Assembly (NCBI RefSeq): GCF_001028175.1
Contig: NZ_AEJF01000230.1
Location: 62,001 to 126,000 of the forward strand
Source of the DNA: Caballeronia mineralivorans PML1(12)
Lineage (GTDB): Bacteria; Pseudomonadota; Gammaproteobacteria; Burkholderiales; Burkholderiaceae
Length of the DNA stretch: 64,000 nt
Direction: 5' to 3'
How positions within the stretch are numbered: the stretch's first letter is position 1; each line of letters begins with the position of its first letter. Shown here in pieces: positions 18,279 to 25,051 of this stretch. Below the pieces are notes generated by a model. The model was not told the DNA's origin. It did no database searches and saw nothing but the letters and a program-made list of their open reading frames with translations. The position numbers were made by a program, and so were the translations under genes.

Positions 18279-18608
18279 GAGGGATGCCGTGCACAGTGTG
18301 AGATGTGTGGTGTACCGCAAATACTGTGCCGATTTATTGGATCTGTCTATTGGCTCATAATTATCGTTTATATTCAATAATATAACCTCATTAAGTTAGA
18401 ATATTACGCGCTATACCACGGATTATTTGGCAACGGCTTGCACCAGGAGAAACGCGGGTGCACCGAACCGTATCATCGCGGTCAAAACTGGTGAATTCGC
18501 GGTGTACCACGAATTTGTCCGAGTTCTGTGATTCGCATACAATCGAGGAACCACGCGGTCTTGGTTTGACAATCACGTCGGCGGCATCGGACGTGTTTTA
18601 ACTACGGT
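18279..18608. promoter_or_regulatory. AT-rich divergent promoter region with candidate MarR operator
   Basis: About 330 bases between the amidohydrolase start and the second MarR start, markedly richer in A and T than the genes around it. An imperfect inverted repeat is centred near 18393: TAATATAAC at 18379-18387 against GTTAGAATATTA at 18396-18407. No gene was found. Confidence 0.45.
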
Positions 18609-19139
18609 ATGTTCATGTCGACAGTTACCCCGGAAAAGCCCAGCCACGAATCGGTCCGCAGCGAACTGCGTGCATTGCAGGCGCGTTCACCTCTTTTTAG
18701 CCGGCCCGGTTTCCTGATCCGCCGGATGCATCAGATTCACGGCTTTCTCTTTGCCGAAGAAACGGGCGACTACGACATCACGCCGGTTCAGTACAGCCTG
18801 TTAACGACGCTCGATGCATTCGGGGAACTCGATCAGAACACCTTGGCGATACAGGTCGGCCTGGAGCGCTCGAGCGTGGCCGAGGTGATTCCCCGTTTGC
18901 ATGCCCGAGGGCTGGTGGACCGGACGCAGGCATCGCATGACAAGCGACTGCGGCTGGTTAAATTGACTTTGAAGGGAAAGCGTCTGGTGGCGAAGATGTC
19001 GGCTGCGGTGCAACGCGCGCACGATCGGACGATCGATCATCTGTCGCCGGAGGAACAGGACCTTTTCATGCTGTTGATGATCAAGTTGGTCGAAGCAAAT
19101 AACGCCGAAAGTCTTGTTCCGTTCAAGTTGCCCGAATAG
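18609..19139 (+). CDS. MarR-family transcriptional regulator (second paralogue)
   Basis: Winged-helix regulator of 176 residues, the same length as its paralogue at 6548-7078. It contains RPGFLIRRMHQIHGF, ITPVQYSLLTTLD, QVGLERSSVAEVIPRL as recognition helix, and ASHDKRLRLVKLTLKGK as wing. It is divergent from the amidohydrolase-led operon and so the likely regulator of it. ATGs at 18609 and 18615 are both possible starts. Two copies flanking one locus suggest separate control of import and catabolism by the same kind of ligand. Confidence 0.92.
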   Translation: MFMSTVTPEKPSHESVRSELRALQARSPLFSRPGFLIRRMHQIHGFLFAEETGDYDITPVQYSLLTTLDAFGELDQNTLAIQVGLERSSVAEVIPRLHARGLVDRTQASHDKRLRLVKLTLKGKRLVAKMSAAVQRAHDRTIDHLSPEEQDLFMLLMIKLVEANNAESLVPFKLPE

Positions 19140-19350
19140 GCCAGGGAGCATGTCGTTTGGCCTACCAGTGGCATCGACCAACCGTAGGCAGACGTTTTAC
19201 TTTACATAAATGCCGGTGACAGTTGCCGGGTTCAAACCTGAAATTGATGCCACGCCATGGCTTGTTAAAGAGGCCACGCATGCCGTTGCTGACGGCGGGT
19301 TCGGGACAAACGTCGAATTAGAGGTGCGCAACGATCCGATGGTGCGCCGG

Positions 19351-19656
19351 TCAGGCCCGAGAGTATTGATCGTCAGTCGTCAGCTTGATGACGTAGCCGC
19401 CCTGCGATCGAAGTCTTGTTTGTTCGTCCCGAAGACGCATGACCAGAGAACCGGAAGCGCCGACGATTTTGCCGTTGTGTTTCTCGCGAAGGCCGTCTTC
19501 AATCCGCTGCGCTTCATCTAGCGCTCGGTAGATGACTCTGCGGTAGCGGACCGCTTCAAGGATCAACCGCGTCAAGTTCGGATCGCGGTTCATCTTCCAA
19601 AACTCTCTTAGATCGCCGTTAGAAACCGGGTCGAAGTCCTCGATCTTTAGTCGCAT
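19351..19656 (-). CDS. Hypothetical 101-residue protein preceded by an SOS box
   Basis: A small charged protein of unknown function (LTRLILEAVRYRRVIYRALDEA, then GLREKHNGKIVG). It is taken as real for two reasons. A perfect LexA-type box lies 17 bases before its ATG. A second, broken copy of its middle part occurs at 22684-22809 with conserved protein sequence. It lies beside a relic of the SOS-associated SRAP gene. No domain was recognised. Confidence 0.55.
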   Translation of the reverse strand: MRLKIEDFDPVSNGDLREFWKMNRDPNLTRLILEAVRYRRVIYRALDEAQRIEDGLREKHNGKIVGASGSLVMRLRDEQTRLRSQGGYVIKLTTDDQYSRA

Positions 19657-19672
19657 GATCTAGCGCAAAAAG

Positions 19673-19688
19673 CTGTATGAATGTACAG
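19673..19688. promoter_or_regulatory. LexA (SOS) box
   Basis: CTGTATGAATGTACAG fits the CTGT-N8-ACAG consensus of LexA sites in beta- and gammaproteobacteria exactly. It lies 17 bases before the start of the minus-strand gene at 19656, where bound LexA would block transcription. Confidence 0.7.
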
Positions 19689-19729
19689 TATATGGCCGAC
19701 CAAACAAAAACCGCAATTCCACTTATTGC

Positions 19730-19978
19730 TCATTCGTCCGCGAAAGCGCGGCCGACCAGCGAGTCATAGCTGCCCGGTGCCGCAGCCACGATTTCCCTAA
19801 GCATATTGACAAACGCATTACCGTTTTCCGAGTCGGCCGCAATGACTCGAGCGGTGCGCAACGAGATCGTTTCCTCGTGGGGAGGCGCATTGTCGCCATC
19901 CTCAAGCACGAAGCCGAACCGATGAATCTCGGCATGCCCATCAGGCACGTCGGAATGGGAAAGGATAGTTGCTCTCAT
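19730..19978 (-). CDS. Small hypothetical protein, paralogue of the gene at 20133
   Basis: An 82-residue protein of unknown function starting MRATILSHSDVPDG. Its second half, ETISLRTARVIAADSENG then SLVGRAFADE, is similar to DTLSLDEVIALADRPDTG and SLVGRMFESSL in the divergent gene at 20133-20378. Shared sequence between two neighbours supports both being coding. The start at 19978 is preferred over the upstream ATG at 19996. Confidence 0.55.
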   Translation of the reverse strand: MRATILSHSDVPDGHAEIHRFGFVLEDGDNAPPHEETISLRTARVIAADSENGNAFVNMLREIVAAAPGSYDSLVGRAFADE

Positions 19979-20132
19979 GGACACTCCGCCCGACACATAT
20001 CGCTATCGGACGCACGGTCCATGCCCAAGTAGACAATCGTCCGAAACCAAACTCTGCGCATATTTTTAGATGCTGTCAAAATGACCGCACATTTGTTATT
20101 TACTAGTAGAAACTACTGAGAGAGTGCCGACC

Positions 20133-20378
20133 ATGGTCGTCAAGATAATCGCGGTTAAGAAAGAGCAGGGCATCTTAGCGCCGTATTGGGAATTCAACTT
20201 TTCCTTGTGCGAGGAGCCGACGCATTCGGCGCAGGATACGCTATCGCTCGACGAGGTGATCGCCCTTGCCGATCGTCCAGATACCGGCGCGGTCTTCGAC
20301 ATGTGCCGCGCAATCAAAGGAACGCCATACACGGAGTTCGGCTCCCTGGTCGGCCGCATGTTCGAGAGCAGCCTTTAG
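20133..20378 (+). CDS. Small hypothetical protein, paralogue of the gene at 19730
   Basis: An 81-residue protein of unknown function (MVVKIIAVKKEQGILAPYWE). The ATG at 20133 has GAGAG about 9 bases before it; a GTG at 20124 is the alternative. It shares the TLSL and SLVGRxF pattern with the divergent paralogue 155 bases away. No signal peptide or known motif was seen. Confidence 0.55.
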   Translation: MVVKIIAVKKEQGILAPYWEFNFSLCEEPTHSAQDTLSLDEVIALADRPDTGAVFDMCRAIKGTPYTEFGSLVGRMFESSL

Positions 20379-20424
20379 GGCGGCCGCTACGGCGCGCACC
20401 GCACCTTTCGAACATGCCAGTCAC

Positions 20425-21240
20425 CTAAGCTGCTACCTGGTATTCGTAGTACGGAAGATGTGGATCGTCGAGGATTGCGTACTGAGCCGCGAGATTCCTC
20501 GGATCAGGATTGAGCCACGCATCGACGTACTCGGGCTTGATCGGAACGATGCAGCGATCATGTCCGGCGATCGCGATTTCGGGTGGCGGATCGGTCGTGA
20601 CGATCGCGAAAGAAAGCAAATCGGGTTCTCCCTTGCCTTGCCAGCGCGACCACAGACACGCGACGAGCAGGTCTTGGCTCAGTTTTGGCTTGAACTGAAG
20701 GATGACATTTTCATTCTTCTCGCCCTCGGCCAGCTCACGGCGTTCAAGCGCATGTCGGCTCACGTTTTCATAGAATGGGTTGACGATCATCAGGCCGTGC
20801 GAATGACCGAACAGGTCTTTCCAGAAGCCCTCCAGGTTGTCGCGGCGAGCGTTGTAAGTGCCGGGATATGTCGTGTCGTAAATCGCTGGCTTTCCTGCCG
20901 GCCGGCATTGGTAGCGCATCGGTTTGACGATTCGCCGGCCGTTTTCAACCACCATGACCGGGGCATACTGGCCGGGAAAGATACGCGAATCGCTCTGCGT
21001 TAAAACTGCGCGCCGAAGGTCCGCCAACTTGCTTATCGTCCACGCGATTTTGTCAGTGGCAATGCGCTTGCTCTCGGCCGCCGCCTTAGTCGGTTTCGTC
21101 TGAAGCGAGCGCTCGGCATCGGCCAAGCGCGCCTGCTGCTTGGCCAGATCCTGCTCCAACTTTGCGATCTGGTCGGCGTCGAATGCGTCGATTGACGTCT
21201 TGATGGCGAAGGCATGGCTTTCTGATATGACGATATGACG
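20425..21240 (-). pseudogene. SRAP (SOS response-associated peptidase) gene, N-terminus lost
   Basis: The C-terminal two thirds of a long-form SRAP/HMCES-type protein are intact: SRIFPGQYAPVMVVENGRR, RYQCRPAGKPAIYDTTYPG, GLMIVNPFYENVSRHA, LSFAIVTTDPPPE and AGHDRCIVPIKPE. The coiled lysine/alanine segment before it is also recognisable. The family needs an N-terminal cysteine (Cys2) for DNA crosslinking and this part is gone. Upstream of about 21240 the frame runs into an IS110 fragment. It is therefore probably inactive. Confidence 0.8.
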
Positions 21241-21408
21241 AAACAGCCGGATGCGCAGCATGTAGATGCTATGGGAGGGCTGCGGAAGTAGGCCCGCTGG
21301 AGTAAAAACGGCTCTGATAATCATATAGCCGGCCTGCCTCCGTTCCATTAGAACGGCTGGCGTAGAGTCAGGGTGCAAACCTACCGACTTGACGCACAGG
21401 AGGCCGGC

Positions 21409-21621
21409 ATGAACAAGTTTAGTGGAATCGACCTGCACTCGAACAACAGTGTCGTAGTGGTCAGCGATGAAGCTGACCGGATCGTCTACCAACGGCGGTT
21501 ACCGAACGATCCGGTACAGATCCGGGCGGCACTGGCACCGCATCGCGGGGACTTGGTAGGGGTGGTCATCGAAGCGACGTTCAACTGGTACTGGCTGGTG
21601 GATGAGCTGATCAGGGATTGA
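21409..21621 (+). mobile_element. IS110-family transposase N-terminal fragment
   Basis: MNKFSGIDLHSNNSVVVVSD and GVVIEATFNWYWLVDEL are the start of an IS110 DEDD transposase, with the first Asp and the Glu in place. The frame stops after 70 residues instead of about 340. The preceding 120 bases are probably the left end of the element. It separates the SRAP relic from a further gene fragment, so insertion and later deletion explain the SRAP truncation. Confidence 0.75.
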
Positions 21622-21640
21622 AGCGGTGCCGGGGCGTTTG

Positions 21641-21775
21641 GGGTTCGTGAAGCCACCAGATAAATACCGAGACCAAGATGAGTTTCGTTTTCTATGGACG
21701 GTCAAAGAAAGTCCAATAAAGCCGTTTTTACTTGACGTTCCTGAAGCTGCTGAGTTGTGCAAACGCATAGCCTGA
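21641..21775 (+). pseudogene. C-terminal fragment of an unidentified protein
   Basis: A short open stretch reads GFVKPPDKYRDQDEFRFLWTV, then LLDVPEAAELCKRIA and a stop, with no start codon of its own. It looks like the end of a larger gene cut by the IS110 insertion or deletion. A strong terminator follows 30 bases later. The family was not identified. Confidence 0.4.
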
Positions 21776-21804
21776 GAGCCTTGCGCGCCGTGCCTAACAT
21801 GACG

Positions 21805-21839
21805 AAAAGCCGCTGACGTGAAACACGCAGCGGCTTTTT
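21805..21839 (+). terminator. Rho-independent terminator
   Basis: AAAAGCCGCTG and CAGCGGCTTTTT form a 10-bp stem around an 11-13 base loop, ending in five T residues. It follows the gene fragment ending at 21775; on the other strand it also lies after the brnTA operon. Confidence 0.85.
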
Positions 21840-21900
21840 GGTGCTGCTCGAAGCGGACCGATTGTTAATCGTGTGACGCGTGCCCCAATACTCTGCTCGC

Positions 21901-22206
21901 TCAACGCATCATGCCGTGAGACTTTGCCCAATCGCGCAATGCGTCATTCATGCGCGTTTGCCAGCCTTCCCCTTGAGCCTTGTATGCTTCGATCACATCC
22001 AGATCGATACGCAGGTTCATTTGAGCCTTGTTCGAGCCAGCCGGACGACCACGCCCACGCTTCACGAGTACGCCGTCGTGATGCTCGTCCGCCCCCTTAA
22101 AAAACTCGTCGCCGAGTTCCGGGATTTCGTCATAGTCAGACTGGCTGACGCTTTTCGCGTCCACCTTAGTCAAGTCGCTGTGCAAACCGCTTTTTCTCGC
22201 GTTCAT
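21901..22206 (-). CDS. brnA: BrnA-family antitoxin
   Basis: Antitoxin of 101 residues, partner of the BrnT toxin upstream. RGRGRPAGSNKAQMNLRIDLDVIEAYKAQGEGWQTRMNDAL is the BrnA DNA-binding (ribbon-helix-helix-like) C-terminal part. The N-terminal acidic half (DEIPELGDEFFKGADEH) would wrap the toxin. It overlaps the brnT end by 41 bases. BrnA normally represses its own promoter together with BrnT. Confidence 0.92.
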   Translation of the reverse strand: MNARKSGLHSDLTKVDAKSVSQSDYDEIPELGDEFFKGADEHHDGVLVKRGRGRPAGSNKAQMNLRIDLDVIEAYKAQGEGWQTRMNDALRDWAKSHGMMR

Positions 22207-22438
22207 TTGCCTTCCTCATTGAAATAACGTGGCGAGCTTCGCCTCGTTGGGTCCATACCACGATCACCATGCGATCCGCCAGGTGACCGACTGTGATGAT
22301 CCGTTCTTCGGGGTAGTCGAAGCGGTCATCAACCATATCCAGAGTCCGACCTTCGAAGACGAGGGCGGCATCCTCAAAAGCAAGCCCGCGCTCGTCGAAC
22401 GTCCGGCTTCTCTTGGCCGGGTCGAAGGTTATTTTCAT
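22166..22438 (-). CDS. brnT: BrnT-family toxin (ribonuclease)
   Basis: Type II toxin of 90 residues, intact. MKITFDPAKRSRTFDERGLAFEDA, RFDYPEERIITVGHLADRMVIVVWT and RHVISMRKANEREKKRF are the RelE-like BrnT core with its basic C-terminus. It acts as an mRNA-cleaving translation inhibitor in the family. The start at 22438 fits the family; the earlier ATG at 22474 adds a non-conserved tail. The toxin gene precedes the antitoxin gene, as usual for this system. Confidence 0.92.
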   Translation of the reverse strand: MKITFDPAKRSRTFDERGLAFEDAALVFEGRTLDMVDDRFDYPEERIITVGHLADRMVIVVWTQRGEARHVISMRKANEREKKRFAQRLD

Positions 22439-22446
22439 GGTATTTA

Positions 22447-22491
22447 TTGTATCCCCAATAAATTGGAAATGCAATTATTTTTGTATCCCCA
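22447..22491. promoter_or_regulatory. Direct repeats before brnT
   Basis: TTGTATCCCCA occurs at 22447-22457 and again at 22481-22491, 34 bases apart, 9 and 43 bases upstream of the brnT start. Their position and spacing of about three helical turns fit an autoregulatory BrnA operator. Confidence 0.5.
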
Positions 22492-22683
22492 GAGATATGA
22501 GTGGGCGCGTCTCGCACAATCAGTCCGCGTAGCCTTGGCGCATGGTCGAAACATGGGTGCGGAGGGTCGCACGACCGCTTGCAAGGTCGCCAGCGGACTG
22601 ACGTGGGACCGGGGAGGGCGGTTGCGGGTCAAAGTAACCCGGCCGCGCTGAAGTTGCGTACTTGCATGGCGGCCGATCAAACG

Positions 22684-22809
22684 CGGTCCGACGATTTTCC
22701 CGTTATCTTTCTCGCGAAGGCCATCTTCGATCCGCTGCGCTTCGCCGAGCGCGCGGTAGATCACGCTCCGATAGCGGACTACCTCAAGAATCAACCGCCG
22801 CAAATTCGG
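22684..22809 (-). pseudogene. Broken second copy of the SOS-boxed hypothetical gene
   Basis: The minus strand reads PNLRRLILEVVRYRSVIYR, ALGEAQRIEDGLREKDNGK, nearly the same as residues 27-67 of the protein at 19351-19656. Both ends are unrelated, so it is a fragment. No SOS box was seen next to it. It abuts the P2-like replication fragment. Confidence 0.6.
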
Positions 22810-22843
22810 CGGCCCCCCGGTCACAGCGTGGCGAGAGCTTCGC

Positions 22844-23195
22844 CGTGTTGCTGAGGTTCCCTCTGACGCACCGGCCTTTCTTCGCAAGGCTCACAACGCC
22901 GTGAATAAAGTCGCCATCTTCGAAGGGCGCGATAACGCGTCCGTCGCCTGGAACTACTACTGCGAAGCGCAGGGTGGGGTGTTTGCGGGCCGCGACTACC
23001 GCATTCGGTTGTCGAAGGTGTCGAGCGAAGAGACCGGGCGCTATGGCGAAGAGGTTGCGCCTCGCGTGATCGGTATCGAGTATCACGAGGAATACAAGGT
23101 GCGCGACTCGATCGGCAATTGGACTGACGTGCGCGACATGACAACGATTATCGAATCGAAGAGGTTCACATGGGAAATCCTACGTCCTGCATCAA
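22844..23195 (+). pseudogene. P2-type replication endonuclease (gpA), C-terminal fragment
   Basis: The translation contains NASVAWNYYCEAQGGVFAGRDYRIRL, GRYGEEVAPRVIGIEY and ESKRFTWEI, which resembles the C-terminal end of P2-family replication protein A (WxxYxxAQGG..., GxYGE..., the final TWEI-like stretch). The catalytic tyrosine region is missing. It lies just before Ogr-like zinc-finger genes, as expected in P2-like prophages. The frame stays open to 23482 but the end is not trusted because a well-placed small gene begins at 23170. Confidence 0.55.
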
Positions 23196-23292
23196 GTGCC
23201 ATCTCAGGATCGTCAGTAATTGGGCGACCGGTCTACGAGCGTACGAGTGCCGCCGATGCCGCGCATGGTGGATATGCGCCGGTCGGGCTTGA
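23170..23292 (+). CDS. 40-residue protein with two CxxC motifs
   Basis: MGNPTSCIKCHLRIVSNWATG, then AYECRRCRAWWICAGRA. The two CxxC pairs 22 residues apart suggest a small zinc ribbon. AGAGG lies about 6 bases before the ATG. It is the first of three consecutive small cysteine-pair genes (with 23476 and 23736) in the prophage relic. Its function is not known. Confidence 0.5.
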   Translation: MGNPTSCIKCHLRIVSNWATGLRAYECRRCRAWWICAGRA

Positions 23293-23475
23293 TGGTTTGA
23301 ATTTTGGTTTTGAGGCCGATGAAATCGGCCCTTGGACTCGTGTGAATAACTGTACGCGCGAGCGGGAAGACGACGACAGAACACGACAAAACGATCCGCG
23401 ATCGGCCGGTACGCCGTTCGCCGCGACGCAAGAAACAGCCGGGGGCGGCTCCCTTGACCATGATTGGAGGCCGGA

Positions 23476-23739
23476 ATGCTAGGAATGAAGATCGATTGTC
23501 CGTGCTGCGGTGGAGAGATTGACGCCCGCCACACTGAGGGCTTATCGACGACGTTGCGACGTATGTATTTCGTCTGTGAGGACTGCGGTTATCGCACTCC
23601 TGCGGGCTTCGAAATCCTGCATTCGCTGTCGGCATCGTCACGGTCACGCGCGGGCGTCTCGCTCGAAGTGAAGCCGTCGCTGATGCTGCGCGGTCCGGTC
23701 AACGCTCGCACAACGCTGGCGCGGGAGAACCGACCGTGA
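23476..23739 (+). CDS. Ogr/Delta-like zinc-finger protein
   Basis: An 87-residue protein beginning MLGMKIDCPCCGGEID, with FVCEDCGYRT about 25 residues later. The CPxC...CxxC spacing resembles the Ogr/Delta late-gene activators of P2 and P4. GGAGG lies 5 bases before the ATG at 23476, which sets the start. The tail after residue 50 is not conserved. It overlaps the next zinc-finger gene by 4 bases (GTGA). Confidence 0.6.
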   Translation: MLGMKIDCPCCGGEIDARHTEGLSTTLRRMYFVCEDCGYRTPAGFEILHSLSASSRSRAGVSLEVKPSLMLRGPVNARTTLARENRP

Positions 23740-23948
23740 GATTCACGATTGCATGCCCGCATTGCAGCGCTCGCGGTATCGCCCGAGCGATGGAAAAGAA
23801 GTCAGAGACGGAATGGGAAATCGACTTCCAGTGTGACGACGTGACGTGCGGCCACACATACCGTACCAAGCTTGAAATGTACCCGCCAGAGGTTCCGATA
23901 CCGAAGCGGGAACGTCGCTCAACGCAGGCATTTGAGTTTGACCTTTAG
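23736..23948 (+). CDS. Ogr/Delta-like phage late-gene activator
   Basis: A 70-residue protein with CPHCSARGIARAMEK, then FQCDDVTCGHTYRTKLEM, the four-cysteine pattern CPxC-N-CxxxxCG of Ogr proteins. These bind upstream of late promoters of P2-like phages and recruit RNA polymerase. It starts with GTG at 23736, coupled to the previous gene. The late genes it would activate are nearly all gone here except a terminase fragment. Confidence 0.7.
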   Translation: MRFTIACPHCSARGIARAMEKKSETEWEIDFQCDDVTCGHTYRTKLEMYPPEVPIPKRERRSTQAFEFDL

Positions 23949-24011
23949 CCGCTATCGAATCGCCATTGATCCAATAGCGAAACACCATCGAAACAATATC
24001 AAAACAATATT

Positions 24012-24027
24012 GAATCGATATCGAATC
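24012..24027. repeat. Candidate partition or operator repeat before parA
   Basis: GAATCGATATCGAATC lies 28 bases before the parA start. The same pattern, GAATC-N-ATAT-N-GAATC, recurs at 24696-24711 after parA. The surrounding 23950-24030 is rich in related ATCGAAtc and CAATAT units. Confidence 0.5.
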
Positions 24028-24054
24028 AAGCAGGTTTTACGCTCGGGGGAGCAC

Positions 24055-24690
24055 ATGATTGTCACAGTCGGAAACTCAAAGGGTGGCGTCGGCAAATCGA
24101 CTAGTTCGTTGCAACTCGCCTTGGGCCTGTCGCTTGACGGCGCGCGCGTCTGGTTAGTCGATGGTGACCGCCAGGAAACGAGCGTGACGGCAATCACGAT
24201 CCGTACAGACAGCGGCCGAGCACCGATCGCAGCATCGGCGTACGCGAACGGGGCGACGCTGCGCACTCAGGTGCAGGCACAGCGCCATGCCTACGATCAC
24301 ATCATCATCGATGCAGGCGGGCGCGATTCGAGCGCGCTGCGCGCTGCTCTGACCGTCTCCGACGCGGTACTGATCCCGTTCCTGCCACGCTCGTTCGACG
24401 TGTGGGCGCTGCACGATATCGCCGAGTTGGTGGAAGAGGCGCGCGCCGTTCACGATCTGAAGCCGCTTGCGTTCATGAATGCGGCCGATCCGCAAGGCGC
24501 GGACAACCGCGATGCAGCGGCCGCTATCCGCGATTTTTCATCGATCGAACTATTACCGTACCGGTTGAACCGGCGCAAGGCGTTCTCTAATGCCAGCGGT
24601 GCAGGGTTGCACGTCGAAGAGATGAAGCACCGAGACCCGGTCGCATGCGCGGAAATCGAACGTCTGAAAGATGCAGTGTTTGCTGCTTAA
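24055..24690 (+). CDS. ParA-family partition ATPase
   Basis: A 211-residue P-loop ATPase of the ParA/MipZ type. MIVTVGNSKGGVGKSTSSLQ is the deviant Walker A with both lysines, VWLVDGDRQ is motif A', and HIIIDAGGRDSSALRAAL is Walker B. It lacks an N-terminal DNA-binding domain, so it is a short (type Ib-like) ParA that relies on a separate centromere-binding protein. GGGGGAG before the ATG at 24055 sets the start. It lies between two copies of a repeat and is followed by a small ribbon-helix-helix gene. Confidence 0.9.
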   Translation: MIVTVGNSKGGVGKSTSSLQLALGLSLDGARVWLVDGDRQETSVTAITIRTDSGRAPIAASAYANGATLRTQVQAQRHAYDHIIIDAGGRDSSALRAALTVSDAVLIPFLPRSFDVWALHDIAELVEEARAVHDLKPLAFMNAADPQGADNRDAAAAIRDFSSIELLPYRLNRRKAFSNASGAGLHVEEMKHRDPVACAEIERLKDAVFAA

Positions 24691-24691
24691 C

Positions 24692-24732
24692 CATTGAATC
24701 AATATGGAATCGCTATCGATTCAATATCCAAT
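24692..24732. repeat. Candidate parS: nested inverted repeats between parA and its partner
   Basis: A dense repeat of about 41 bases. It contains GAATCAATATGGAATC at 24696-24711 and a perfect palindrome GAATCG-CTAT-CGATTC at 24707-24722. The outer edges CATTG and CAATG also pair. It lies directly before the ribbon-helix-helix gene and is a good candidate for the centromere and autoregulatory operator. Confidence 0.55.
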
Positions 24733-24747
24733 GCATGGGAATCCGAT

Positions 24748-25008
24748 ATGACAATCACGAAACGTCCCGCGGTCGCCAATGCCACAACGATCGAGGAATT
24801 CATAGGTCGCGCGCCGGACGCAGGGAGGGGCAGTGCAGCGGAACCGGTAAAACGCCGCAAAGAAACAATCAGCTTAGGCATCGACCCGGCACTACTTGCG
24901 CGCATCGATCGCCATTCGTCCCGGCTCGGGATCAGTCGGGCGGCAACGATAGCGCTTGCGATGTCGCGCTTCATCGAAATGGAAGATAAGACTGCGAGTA
25001 ATGCGTGA
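24748..25008 (+). CDS. Ribbon-helix-helix protein, candidate centromere-binding partner of ParA
   Basis: An 86-residue protein. The C-terminal half KETISLGIDPALLARIDRHSSRLGISRAATIALAM is a CopG/ParG-like ribbon-helix-helix fold. The N-terminal 45 residues are polar and flexible, as in ParG proteins that stimulate a short ParA. It follows parA by 57 bases that hold the repeat site. Another possibility is a simple repressor of the parA operon. Confidence 0.7.
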   Translation: MTITKRPAVANATTIEEFIGRAPDAGRGSAAEPVKRRKETISLGIDPALLARIDRHSSRLGISRAATIALAMSRFIEMEDKTASNA

Positions 25009-25051
25009 AGCAAAGGGCGCAACACTAGGGGAGGCGGAAGATTTGCCCCTC

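Noticed and set aside
23950-24732. Repeats near parA as a CRISPR array
   Set aside because: The units are 10-16 bases, irregular, with no regular spacers and no cas genes; they fit partition or operator sites.
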